Shown: positions 17,883-26,499 of the stretch, piece by piece
Layout: every line of letters begins with the position of its first letter
How positions within the stretch are numbered: the first letter of the stretch is position 1
Assembly (NCBI GenBank): GCA_028695495.1
Contig: JAQVIX010000017.1
Coordinates: 1 to 36,609, forward strand
Length of the DNA: 36,609 bases
Direction: 5' to 3'
Source: Candidatus Cloacimonadota bacterium
Lineage (GTDB): Bacteria; Cloacimonadota; Cloacimonadia; Cloacimonadales; Cloacimonadaceae
Translations under genes and position numbers: made by a program
The notes under the pieces: model-generated
What the model was told of the DNA's origin: nothing
The model's input: the letters and a program-made list of their open reading frames with translations, nothing else
Databases searched by the model: none

Positions 17883-18029
17883 CTGTCCAGAAATGCCAAA
17901 ACATGCAATACATAGTTTGAAATGGCAATGTAGGGGCTTGAGGGCGTTGCGCCCGCTTTTGACAAAGCGAGGCTGTCCAGAAATGCCAAAAACATGCACG
18001 ATATCTGACGAGATAAGGTTGTAGGGGCT
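17883..18029. repeat. Tandem repeat with 90-bp period, dispersed family
   Basis: CTGTCCAGAAATGCCAAAA begins at 17883 and again at 17973, and TGTAGGGGCT at 17930 and again at 18020; both spacings are exactly 90 bases. CATGCA follows the first block in both copies. The intervening ~30 bases differ. A related copy begins at 29409. Confidence 0.8.
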
Positions 18030-18186
18030 GGCCCGTGTGCCTGCCCCTTTTTTGATTAACCGTGTGTAGCGCACACAGTAGCAAATTGATATACAGATCA
18101 TTAAATGATGTGTTTTTTAGGGATTTTGCGGGTTTTGGTGCCTTGCGCAGGGTTTTACAAGGGCAGGCACACGGGTCTGCCCCTAC
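18021..18186. repeat. 26-bp inverted-repeat arms, MITE-like element
   Basis: Bases 18021-18046 and 18161-18186 are reverse complements at 24 of 26 positions and are separated by 114 bases. The arms contain GTAGGGGC and CCCGTGTGCCTGCCC. A small hairpin (CGTGTG...CACACA region, about 18061-18077) lies between them. No transposase is present. This resembles short palindromic repeats scattered through many bacterial genomes. Confidence 0.65.
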
Positions 18187-18460
18187 ATTTCGCGCTCCGA
18201 AATCTCCTGTTATTGACCACATTTTGTATTTCAAGACAGCCTCAAGACAGGTAGAATAACCTCATTTCGGGAAATAATTGCATCCAATATATTCGATGGC
18301 TACCCACCAAGCTTGAAAGTGAGCCAATTATTCTTCATGCCGGATGAAACATTAGCAAGTTTTTTACTGTGCCTCCCTCTACGGAAGGGTGGCTCAAAAC
18401 GATCAGAATAACCAGACAAGATATTCCAATAAAGGTCTGATCAGGTGTTTGATCTCTGTA

Positions 18461-21400
18461 CTATTTCATCAAGATCATTTTCTTGGAGCTGGTGTAGTTG
18501 CCGGCGGACATTCTATAAAGATAAACGCCACTGGAAACGTAATGACCGTTACTGTCTCTGCCATTCCATCTAACGCTGTGTTTACCAGCGATTCTCTCTT
18601 CATTAACGAGTGTATTTACCAATTGTCCTTTGAGGTTATAGATGCTGATATTCACAGGACTCTTTTCCTTAACGCTGTAGTGGATAATCGTTTCAGGGTT
18701 GAAGGGGTTTGGGTAATTGCCGCGCAGAGTAGTGCTGAGGGGAGCATTGAGAGCATCTGAATTTGCCTCGGGGGCAATGATGCGCAGATCGTCCACCATC
18801 AGCATCGAGGCATCATCTGACACACATTGAATCCCGAAACGAATCTGCCGATCGGCATAGGCAGAAAGATCAAAGGTATATTCACTCCAGTTAGTGGCGG
18901 CCTCAAGATAGGTGGTTCCATTGATATAATTGAAGTTATCAGGCGCGGATTCATCGGTGGATACACCGACATTGAATCTCTCAAGACCGTTTTGATCGGA
19001 TAAGGATCTCGCCCAAAACCTTAGTATACTGCCACTTAGCACAGAGATTTTCGGGCTGATCATCCAGTCATCATTTGGGGGTGTGGAGGCTGCAAGACAG
19101 GCTGCAAATTTGGTTCCCTCATGTGCCATGATATCAGAAGCGGGGGGTATAGTGGCAGCAGGATTGAATATGATGAAGGCTTGAGGGCTCCCGGAATTTG
19201 GCCAACTGGTGTTCGCCAAAGCCTGTGTAACGCCCTGATCCACGTCCACAAGGATCCAGGGCTCAAAGGCGAGGTCGAAATCTGCATAGGTCTCAAAGCT
19301 GTCCGCAAACACCCATTCTGAAGCCTCCAGCGTGAAGTTCAGAGTAGTCGTGCCAGCATCGGCAACGATAACCCCCTCTTGCACTGCAGTTTCATATCCC
19401 ACGGCATAAACCGCCACCCGGTAATCTCCGGCAATTACAGACATGCTGTAGGCACCTTCATGATTTGTAACGGTACTGAAACTTCCAGCGGTGATTGTTG
19501 CGCCGGCAAGACCTTCATTATCGGAGTTCCGAACCATGCCGGAGATGGTACCTATGGGATCCACTTTGGTTTGAGCATTGGAGAAGGCCGCATCGGACAT
19601 CAGACCTTCAGCATAAACGGCTTTCACAGCCCATTTGTAGATACCTTCCTGGAGTTCACTCCAGCCGCTATCCTGAAAAGATGTCTCCAGGATAGGCTCA
19701 GGGGTGAGGTTCGTCCAGGCGGCTTCATTTTCTACCTGATCTTGCGGGAGCCGCCAGACCTTGTATCCAAAGAGGGCGCGGGGCTCATCTCTTGCGACTT
19801 TCAGAAGCTTTGCATCCAGAGGGTATAGCTTTTCTGCACGATCCGGAGTAGAATATCCCACAAAACCCTGGATATTCCAGTTGTAGGTAATGGCATCGTT
19901 TATCTCGGCTATAGTGGACCAATTGCCGTTGTAGCAGATCATATTGCTGAACCCTTCCACTTGAGGTCCGGCATCACAACCAGCCGGGAGTCCGGTGCTG
20001 ACGTTGCAATTGTAGCCAAACCACAATTCTTCGGTTCCGGTGATAGGCACGGGATTCTCAAGGTTCACCATGGTGTATGAAACCAGATTCGGGGTAAAGG
20101 GTTGATTGACAACCAGATTCGCAGGAGCGGAAGCATCGCCACCTGTCCATACCTTGACGGAGAAATTGCCCGCCTGGGTCGGCCATACATTAAGCGAATA
20201 CAGACTCATGCCGGCATACCGGGCAAGCGCAGAGGGCGGGAAACGTATTGCTACGTCAAAGTTTGCAGCGCCTCCGGTTCCCACGCTATTGGTCCTTATG
20301 CCAGAATCATAATGAATCCATTCGCCACCAGAGGTTCCAGGGGCCATCCAGTCTATGTTTACGGTTGAATCTTCCACCACAGCTTGTACAGCGGCTGCAG
20401 GAAGGTTCATTTCTTCAAGCACGAAATGTTGAACAATGGTCTCTGAGGTGGAGATGATGACTTCATCCGCAAAACTGGGGCGATAGCTAGGCTTTGTAGC
20501 GGTAATCGTATAGATGCCTTCGAACACGTTAAAGCTGTACGCACCATCGGCATCGCTAAGGCCAAAGTATCTGCCAGCAGTGACCTTAACGCCAGAGATG
20601 GGAAGGTTTGTCCCAGATTCTGTTACGGTACCGGCAAGAGTTCCAGACATACCCTTGGGGATTTCATTTGAGAAGGCCGCATGGGACTGCACATTGTTGC
20701 TGAATACGGCTCTTACGGCATATTTATAGATACCTGCCGGCAATGGTTCCCAAGCTGTGTCAGCATAGTTTTCCGATGTAACAGGCTCGGGGGTTAGCAG
20801 CGTCCAGCTAGCAGGAGTGCTTTGATTTACAGCGAGAAAGCGCCAGACTTTGTAGCCGAGCATCTCACGATTGCTGGTATCGACACTCAAAAAAGGCTCT
20901 GGCAACATGTCCTTACCGCTCCTGGATAGGCTATGGGAAATACTGGGATAGCTTGTAGCTGCAACGTTCTTTCCAACGGCACTTTGAGCGATGAAATTTG
21001 AAGCGGGAAAGGTCATAATCCCGCCCGGACCCTCTATAGTGATGTCGTCTATAAACCAATCGTACCAAAGACCGTTGTTTGATGAAGAATCCCGCGCATT
21101 CCACGCGATGGTTATCTGCCTTCCTGCATATAGAGACAGATCTATGGTGATGGGAGAGCTATAACTGTTCCATCCTCCTGAAAGCGTGCTGGCATCCCAG
21201 AGGATACTCCAGGTCGCGCCATTATCGGTAGAGACCTTCACATAGTAATGGTCGCCATTCAGGCTGCCCTGGAAGACATGAGACCAGAAGGTCAGGCTGG
21301 CTGCCGAAGGGCAAACGAAGGCAGGTGTCTTGAGCCATTCGTCCTGATGAGTCGCTGTCCATCTGAGACCGGCTTGACGTGCTCCATCGTGAGGCACGAT

Positions 21401-24400
21401 GGCAGGTGTAATGGGCACAGTTCCAAAAGAGCACCAGGTGGGAAGAATTCCTGCAGCATTTGCAGTACCTGTATTGGTGATAATCTGAGTCCAAAAGTTC
21501 GGCGGGAACAGGTCTCCTTCAAAGCTTTCGGTGATATTCTGCACTGCTGCGGCTGCGTCCCAGATCAGATCAACCTGGGTAAAAGTGATGCTCTCTGTAG
21601 CCACCACGTTGCGAGGTGCATTTGCTATTTCATTTACTATGATGTCTCCCATATTCAGATCCACTGCATTCACCTGGATGGGGCCGGAAGAAAGCTGATA
21701 GCCCACTGCATGAACGGCGTATTGGTAGCTTTGATTACCGAAAACTCCGGTTATAAAGAAGTACCCGTCAAGACCGGAACTTGCGGTATAAGATTCATAA
21801 CCGCTCAAAACTATCGAGGCTCCAGAAATGCCAGCAGCGAGGTCATCACTGCCCACAATCCTTCCGGATACAGTTATTTGTGCAAGAGGGACAAGGGCAA
21901 AGTCTGAAGTATAGGTTTCTCCCTCCGTGATCGTAACACTATTGCTGGCTATGGTATATCCATGAAGAGCGGCGGTAACCACTTGTGTCCCGTGAAGGAT
22001 ATAAGGGAAGCTGTAATGACCAGCAGCATCGGTAACTGTGCTTAGATTTGTATTGGCCACCGAGACTGTAGCGCCTTCCAAGGGGGTTCCGTTTGTGCAA
22101 ACGGTGCCGTTCAAGCTTCCGGTTCCTGCTTCCCGCAGATAGAAGGTAGTTTTGGGAAACAGGCCTGAAACCACGGTGGTCGTAGGAGGAGCAGCAGGAT
22201 CGTAGATTGTGTCCCAGCTCGCCTCTCTCAGGGAGCGGACATTGCCCAAAGCCTGACAATAAAAGGTTTCGGCATTCCAATAAATATCATAACCCCAGGT
22301 AGCATCCCAAGGGCGTTGCACCATCATTACCAGGGTAGCTCCATAATAAATGAATGGCAGGTCAAAGGCGACCTCTATATTATTTGATCCCAAGGGATAT
22401 TCCAGATCTCCATCATAGACCAATGTGAGTTCAGTGGATGGAATCCACCCATCCGTCAGATCAGTTCGGGTAGTGTTCCCCAGCCAGATTTTCGTATGTT
22501 TGGGGCCTAGAGCATCATAGGGGAAATTGTTATAGAACACGAGACCATTGATATTACCAGACGTAATATTGAGCTCGTTCTGAAAGTATAAGCATTCAAA
22601 AAGCGAATTCTTTGCATACAGGTTTATGGGCATTTTATCCTGGAAATTGCCCATGCCGATTGTGACTGTTTCGGTTCCTGCTTCCCATACAATGATGGGG
22701 AAATCCGTACACTTGTCATTGTCAGGCACTTCATCGCCGATCAACACTACTTTGCAGTACAGATAGCTCGTGCCCACCGTGCTCGGAGTATATTGGAAGG
22801 TATAAGTTTGCACCTCTGAGAACGCAATTGGGTTTCCAGCTATGCTGCCCAGCTCCACATCGCCTTCCTTCATCAATTTTATGAGGTAGTCGCTCTGAGT
22901 TTCGAGACCATTATTGCGGATTGTTGCCACAAAATCGTACTCAGTTTCTGTTCTGAGCTCAGAATTTCCCAGCATATTCGTGCAAGACAAATCATGGGAA
23001 ATAAGCTGATTAATATACAGAAAGGTAGCCTTGGGGAATTGATTCGATGGGCTGGTGTCTGCCGGAGGTGAGGCAGGATTGAATGCGGCACTTCTGGATG
23101 ACACCATTAGCGATCTGGAACTGCCCACCGTCTGGCATTTGAAAAAGTTTAGCGAATCATAATATTGGTTATCCAAGGGGCGTTCCATCATCAAGACCAG
23201 GTTCCCGCCTCCGTAAACCAGGGGAGTGGAAAAAGGAATAAAGATGTTATTCTCTCCCGCGGGGTAATTTACACCGCCGGAAAATACATGGGTGAGCTCT
23301 GTGGATGGAATCCAGCCCTGGGTGAGGTCGCTGTGTGTGGTCTCTCCCATCCAGATATTGGTCTGTTTGTTGGGTAGGTTTGTTACGAAGTTATTATAGA
23401 TCTGGATACCTGTGATGATCCCATCAATATCGAGTTCATCTGCCAAGTATATCGTTTCAAATAAACTGGCTTTATAGTACATATTGATGGGCAATCTGGC
23501 TTGTTGATCCCCCAGCCCGAAAGTATAGGATTGAGTTCCTGCCGCTTGCACATTGATTGGCAGAGCTGCGCTTTGGTTATTGGCAGGAACTTCATCTCCA
23601 GTGAGGACGGTCCGTCCATATATATTTGCGGGTCCGATCGTAGTGGGAATCCAGGAGAAGATATAGGTCTGCTCTTCTGCATCCATGATGGGATTTCCCA
23701 CCAGGTTTCCCAGCACGATTCCGCCCTCTTGCATCAGTCTCACGGCATAGTTGTCTTGAGTGACCTGCCCATTGTTTTTGATTCTTACGCTGTATTCTGA
23801 GGGACTGTCTGCACCGGGATTGACGTCCCCAGTAATGCTTAAACAGGTCAAATCGTTCTGTATGGTACTCACTCCGGTAAAGAAGAAAGTTGTCTTGGGA
23901 AATCTGCCGATGGTAGCAGTCCCTGTGGGAGGTGCAGCGGGATCGAAGGGATTGCTGCCATCACCGAAAACAATTCTTGCACGTGTCGTGCCGATAGTCT
24001 GAGTATAAAAAAAGTTACTATAATCATAGGCACGAGTATCGGGAGGGCGTAGCATCATCATCACCAAGGTGCCGCCGCTGTAGTCAAATGGTGTGGAAAA
24101 GCTTATGCGGATCGTGTTTTGCCCCGCCGGGTAACTAACGTTACCATCATAAACGAGGGTAAGGGAGCTGGAGGGTATCCAGTCATCAGTGAGATCCGTA
24201 AGTGTGGTGGTGCCCAGCCAGATTTTGGTAGGCAAGTCAGTGGCATCGGACGAAACGAAGTTGTTATAAAAAGCTACTTCATTGATGCTTCCAGACACTA
24301 TATTCAGCTCATCCGGAAAGTACAAGCACTCATACAGGGAATTCTTGTACAAGGTATCGATTGGTAAGCGGGCCTGTTGGTTTCCTGCGCCGATGGTAAC

Positions 24401-24475
24401 TTCGCTTGCGAAAAGCGGGAATACCGTTGCGCTCAGGACAAACATGGCTGTTAGAATCAGCGATAATTTCTTCAT
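18461..24475 (-). CDS. Very large exported adhesin-like multidomain protein with sorting domain
   Basis: About 2004 residues, counted below from the in-frame ATG at 24493. The ATG at 24475 is preferred because it follows AAGGAT and begins the signal peptide (MKKLSLILTAMFVLSATVFP). Domains: three jelly-roll repeats starting at 31, 322 and 610, the first two followed by CARDB-like domains; two carboxypeptidase-regulatory-like domains (about 792-955); a cleaved-adhesin/choice-of-anchor J domain (about 985-1155); fibronectin-III-like segments; further regulatory-like domains (about 1283-1360 and 1647-1723); a second anchor-J domain (about 1727-1908); and a FlgD-like sorting domain (1926-2010, NYPNPFNPETIIHY to KKMILMK). 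No catalytic motif was found. It is probably exported and displayed or released for adhesion or polymer binding; that is inference. An extended -10 promoter and the upstream gene's terminator suggest independent transcription. Confidence 0.9.
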   Translation of the reverse strand: MKKLSLILTAMFVLSATVFPLFASEVTIGAGNQQARLPIDTLYKNSLYECLYFPDELNIVSGSINEVAFYNNFVSSDATDLPTKIWLGTTTLTDLTDDWIPSSSLTLVYDGNVSYPAGQNTIRISFSTPFDYSGGTLVMMMLRPPDTRAYDYSNFFYTQTIGTTRARIVFGDGSNPFDPAAPPTGTATIGRFPKTTFFFTGVSTIQNDLTCLSITGDVNPGADSPSEYSVRIKNNGQVTQDNYAVRLMQEGGIVLGNLVGNPIMDAEEQTYIFSWIPTTIGPANIYGRTVLTGDEVPANNQSAALPINVQAAGTQSYTFGLGDQQARLPINMYYKASLFETIYLADELDIDGIITGIQIYNNFVTNLPNKQTNIWMGETTHSDLTQGWIPSTELTHVFSGGVNYPAGENNIFIPFSTPLVYGGGNLVLMMERPLDNQYYDSLNFFKCQTVGSSRSLMVSSRSAAFNPASPPADTSPSNQFPKATFLYINQLISHDLSCTNMLGNSELRTETEYDFVATIRNNGLETQSDYLIKLMKEGDVELGSIAGNPIAFSEVQTYTFQYTPSTVGTSYLYCKVVLIGDEVPDNDKCTDFPIIVWEAGTETVTIGMGNFQDKMPINLYAKNSLFECLYFQNELNITSGNINGLVFYNNFPYDALGPKHTKIWLGNTTRTDLTDGWIPSTELTLVYDGDLEYPLGSNNIEVAFDLPFIYYGATLVMMVQRPWDATWGYDIYWNAETFYCQALGNVRSLREASWDTIYDPAAPPTTTVVSGLFPKTTFYLREAGTGSLNGTVCTNGTPLEGATVSVANTNLSTVTDAAGHYSFPYILHGTQVVTAALHGYTIASNSVTITEGETYTSDFALVPLAQITVSGRIVGSDDLAAGISGASIVLSGYESYTASSGLDGYFFITGVFGNQSYQYAVHAVGYQLSSGPIQVNAVDLNMGDIIVNEIANAPRNVVATESITFTQVDLIWDAAAAVQNITESFEGDLFPPNFWTQIITNTGTANAAGILPTWCSFGTVPITPAIVPHDGARQAGLRWTATHQDEWLKTPAFVCPSAASLTFWSHVFQGSLNGDHYYVKVSTDNGATWSILWDASTLSGGWNSYSSPITIDLSLYAGRQITIAWNARDSSSNNGLWYDWFIDDITIEGPGGIMTFPASNFIAQSAVGKNVAATSYPSISHSLSRSGKDMLPEPFLSVDTSNREMLGYKVWRFLAVNQSTPASWTLLTPEPVTSENYADTAWEPLPAGIYKYAVRAVFSNNVQSHAAFSNEIPKGMSGTLAGTVTESGTNLPISGVKVTAGRYFGLSDADGAYSFNVFEGIYTITATKPSYRPSFADEVIISTSETIVQHFVLEEMNLPAAAVQAVVEDSTVNIDWMAPGTSGGEWIHYDSGIRTNSVGTGGAANFDVAIRFPPSALARYAGMSLYSLNVWPTQAGNFSVKVWTGGDASAPANLVVNQPFTPNLVSYTMVNLENPVPITGTEELWFGYNCNVSTGLPAGCDAGPQVEGFSNMICYNGNWSTIAEINDAITYNWNIQGFVGYSTPDRAEKLYPLDAKLLKVARDEPRALFGYKVWRLPQDQVENEAAWTNLTPEPILETSFQDSGWSELQEGIYKWAVKAVYAEGLMSDAAFSNAQTKVDPIGTISGMVRNSDNEGLAGATITAGSFSTVTNHEGAYSMSVIAGDYRVAVYAVGYETAVQEGVIVADAGTTTLNFTLEASEWVFADSFETYADFDLAFEPWILVDVDQGVTQALANTSWPNSGSPQAFIIFNPAATIPPASDIMAHEGTKFAACLAASTPPNDDWMISPKISVLSGSILRFWARSLSDQNGLERFNVGVSTDESAPDNFNYINGTTYLEAATNWSEYTFDLSAYADRQIRFGIQCVSDDASMLMVDDLRIIAPEANSDALNAPLSTTLRGNYPNPFNPETIIHYSVKEKSPVNISIYNLKGQLVNTLVNEERIAGKHSVRWNGRDSNGHYVSSGVYLYRMSAGNYTSSKKMILMK
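22124..24403 (-). repeat. Three ~290-residue internal repeats of the large exported protein
   Basis: Each unit opens with TIGxGNQQxRLPI, then KxSLFECLYF, YNNF, TKIWLGxTTxTDLTDGWIPS, YPxGxNNI, LVMMxxRP and ends the jelly roll at FPKTTFxx. Units 1 and 2 continue into a CARDB-like stretch (IRNNG, LMKEGDVELG, GDEVPDND). Unit 3 lacks it and runs into the first regulatory-like domain. Starts are 291 and 288 residues apart. Confidence 0.85.
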
Positions 24476-24546
24476 TATTATATCCTTAATCATGCATAGT
24501 AAAGTTCGATCTTCGGCCCTGCCTTATATCGGTATACAGGTAGCCC

Positions 24547-24555
24547 AGTATAACA
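24547..24555 (-). promoter_or_regulatory. Extended -10 promoter upstream of the large exported protein
   Basis: The minus strand reads TGTTATACT (24555-24547), a TGn-extended -10 with TATACT matching the consensus at 5 of 6 positions. No good -35 is visible. Predicted start is near 24540, giving a leader of about 65 bases. Confidence 0.45.
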
Positions 24556-24612
24556 AAAAGCTGTTCTTTCCTCAGCTCTTGTTATGTACTTGTTACGATT
24601 CATTATTGTTGA

Positions 24613-24660
24613 TAAAAAGGGTTCGTGGTTTGGCGAATACCGCTTAATCGCACGAACCCT
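24613..24660 (-). terminator. Intrinsic terminator downstream of the SUMF1-like gene
   Basis: AGGGTTCGTG (24618-24627) and CACGAACCCT (24651-24660) form a perfect 10-bp stem with a 23-base loop. Read on the minus strand it is followed by TTTTT (complement of 24614-24618). It lies about 95 bases past the stop of the gene at 24755. The long loop lowers confidence. Confidence 0.6.
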
Positions 24661-24754
24661 ATTTTAGATCAAGATTTCCTGGCAAAGCAGCTCATAACTG
24701 CATAGTCATCTGAGCGATAGTATGCCAAGCCATCAATCAAGAATCTGTCTTTTC

Positions 24755-25786
24755 TTAAAGACCGCTTCTAACGACGCGGAAACCAATATAATTATTAGCG
24801 CCGGCGAGGTGATCGGATGCTGCACCTGTAATAATATTACAAAACTCCCTATCGCTGTTCCAGTCTCCACCGAATGTAGGTTGAGATAAAGGGAGGATCC
24901 AGTCACCGGCATCCCAGCCCCATTCTCGAATGTTGCCGCTCATATCGTACAGACCAAGCTCGTTTGGAAGTTTCGTACCTACGCTGTGAGATGAGCCGCC
25001 GGAGTTGTTTACGTACCAAGCTACATCACCCACCACATTACTGCCGGCATAGGTGCTATAGCCACTTGCAGGAGTGCGGTTTCCACCCTTTGCTGCATAC
25101 ATCCATTCCATGGAGTTAGGCAAGCGGTAGCCATTGGCTGATGAATCACATGTGATAAATTGCAAATAGTACTCATCCATATTCCACATTTTGTACCAAT
25201 CATTGGGATCGGTGCCATAATCCTCGCCCTCAAAAACATAACGAAAGCAGGGAGTAAGACCTTCCGCTACGCTGCGTGCATTGCAATAGAGTGCTGCATC
25301 CACCCAGGATACATTATCCACAGGGAAGTTGGGATTTCCAGCAAAATATGATGGATTATATCCTATAACAGCTTGATATTCGGCTTGGGTTACTTCGTAC
25401 TTGTTCATATAGAAGCTGGCGACGGTTATGTCCGTGCTTCCGTTATAAAATGTGCCACCTTCTACAAAGACAAAGCCCTCAGGTGCGAGAGGTCCATCAG
25501 CTTCGATAGAGCTAACGCAATAGAATTTCTTGCTGACAGGCTCCTGGATGAGATACTCTGAGCTCTGCACTGCTGGCATAATCGGGACCCATGGTCCCTG
25601 GGGAGTATCCGCTTCATAGACCTGGTATGATTCTGCACCGGTGATGTCTTCCCAATCAAGTTTCAGATTTTCTCCTACTTTCTCGATGGATACTACCGGT
25701 ATTGCAGCGCGAGGTAGCGGAACTGCAGAAAGTCCCACAGTTGTCAGCAAGATCAGGACTATAGATGTTAAAAGCGCTTTTTTCAT
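24755..25786 (-). CDS. Secreted SUMF1/FGE-like domain protein, probably not an active FGE
   Basis: A 343-residue protein with a signal peptide (about 1-20), a fibronectin-III-like segment (about 30-90, LKLDWEDITGAESYQVYEA), and a formylglycine-generating-enzyme-like domain (about 102-343). The domain shows FVEGGTFYNGS, FYMNKYEVTQAEY, PVDNVSWVDAALYCNA, GYRLPNSMEWMYAAKGG, LGLYDMSGNIREWGWD and YIGFRVVRS. True aerobic FGEs use two cysteines in GGSYxCHRSYC. Here the segment is GGDWNSDREFC, so only the second (Cys316) is kept and Ser311 replaces the first. The fold is therefore likely used for binding or structure. AAGGAA precedes the ATG, whose first bases overlap the TGA of a short upstream frame. 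No sorting domain is present. Confidence 0.85.
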   Translation of the reverse strand: MKKALLTSIVLILLTTVGLSAVPLPRAAIPVVSIEKVGENLKLDWEDITGAESYQVYEADTPQGPWVPIMPAVQSSEYLIQEPVSKKFYCVSSIEADGPLAPEGFVFVEGGTFYNGSTDITVASFYMNKYEVTQAEYQAVIGYNPSYFAGNPNFPVDNVSWVDAALYCNARSVAEGLTPCFRYVFEGEDYGTDPNDWYKMWNMDEYYLQFITCDSSANGYRLPNSMEWMYAAKGGNRTPASGYSTYAGSNVVGDVAWYVNNSGGSSHSVGTKLPNELGLYDMSGNIREWGWDAGDWILPLSQPTFGGDWNSDREFCNIITGAASDHLAGANNYIGFRVVRSGL

Positions 25787-26211
25787 TTTGTTTTCCTTAA
25801 TAATTTAGTTGCTTGGGTTAAGGTACTTAAATAGCCATCCTCCCCTGCTCTTAAGATAACGCAGGGGAGTTGAAGCGATAGTTTAAACTTTGAAGGCTCG
25901 GGATTTTGTGGGGAAAACTTGGGAAATCCATGCCAGGTTTCTTGTGATAATGTGCGAAGATTATAATAAGACGATAGGCAAGAATTTCGGACTCTGTCTT
26001 CCCGATTTACAAACGACATTAGTGGACTATGGCTATAGTCAAGCTCAAATGCTATTGTGGCACTGGTATCCAGCCAATCAGCATATGCCAGGCGTCTTGC
26101 CTTTGCCAGGATATTCTGGACATGGGCTTCCTGTCTCGAACCGATAAATCTGGCGAGATCCTGGTCAGCGGTTCTACCGCTATCAGTCATTTTCTGAGGG
26201 TTTGTTGCCAT
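25783..26211 (-). CDS. Hypothetical 142-residue protein, doubtful
   Basis: An open frame with ATG at 26211 whose TGA overlaps the SUMF1-like gene's ATG as ATGA, a typical coupling geometry. Its start lies about 80 bases downstream of the candidate -24/-12 promoter. Against it: I recognise no family, only a distant GGAG precedes the ATG, the last third crosses the leader hairpin, and the SUMF1-like gene has its own ribosome-binding site. The N-terminal 65 residues (polar, with RRLAYADWLD) look more protein-like than the rest. It may be a small gene, a decayed gene or a chance frame in a long leader. Confidence 0.3.
   Translation of the reverse strand: MATNPQKMTDSGRTADQDLARFIGSRQEAHVQNILAKARRLAYADWLDTSATIAFELDYSHSPLMSFVNREDRVRNSCLSSYYNLRTLSQETWHGFPKFSPQNPEPSKFKLSLQLPCVILRAGEDGYLSTLTQATKLLRKTK
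25840..25869. promoter_or_regulatory. Perfect hairpin in the leader of the SUMF1-like gene
   Basis: CTCCCCTGC (25840-25848) and GCAGGGGAG (25861-25869) form a perfect 9-bp, GC-rich stem with a 12-base loop, about 55-85 bases before the gene's ATG. No T-run follows on either strand, so it is not an ordinary terminator. It could stabilise or regulate the leader RNA, or be a dispersed repeat. Confidence 0.5.
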
Positions 26212-26291
26212 AATCTTTTTCTTTTCTCCATCACAGCTATGTCTGTAAGCTTTTTTGTCAGACAGTTCTGCGGTCTATGCTCTATATATAC

Positions 26292-26307
26292 GCAATTGAA
26301 AGACCAA
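26292..26307 (-). promoter_or_regulatory. Candidate sigma-54 (-24/-12) promoter
   Basis: The minus strand reads TTGGTCTTTCAATTGC (26307-26292). It has the invariant GG and GC with the correct 12-base step, and a perfect TTGC at -12. The -24 part matches TGG but not the following CAC. It points at the short frame and SUMF1-like gene and lies next to the gene for a sigma-54 activator. The rest of 26212-26499 holds no supported gene. Confidence 0.45.
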
Positions 26308-26499
26308 TTTCCAACATAAAAATATATTTTTACGCATATCATTGTAAGGGAGATACATCAGTTCAGGAAATGGTCGAATATTGTCTGTCACGACGCAAGC
26401 GATTTCTGGACCTTAATCAAAAAGATGTTCATTTTGACCGAATTTTCCAAATTGAACAGCCTGGGCAATTAAGGGTGAGACAGTAGCTCAGCCTTTAGC

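Larger units (their letters stand above)
17728..18460. other. Non-coding repeat-rich region between convergent genes
   Basis: About 730 bases without a supported gene. It contains a 90-bp tandem repeat (17883-18029) and inverted arms (18021-18186). A small CTTAG/CTAAG hairpin lies near 17846 and a GGGCG/CGCCC hairpin at 17942-17954. Open frames here cross the repeats and look spurious. I see no convincing intrinsic terminator for either flanking gene. Confidence 0.65.

Noticed and set aside
17883-18029. CRISPR array
   Set aside because: Only two units with a 90-bp period, no regular short repeat-spacer pattern and no cas gene.
17689-18234. A 181-codon minus-strand frame in the repeat region
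   Set aside because: It runs through the tandem repeat and inverted arms and into the methyltransferase 3' end; the composition follows the repeats rather than a protein.
24755-25786. Genuine formylglycine-generating enzyme acting on a sulfatase
   Set aside because: The first active-site cysteine is replaced by serine and no sulfatase gene is present in the window.
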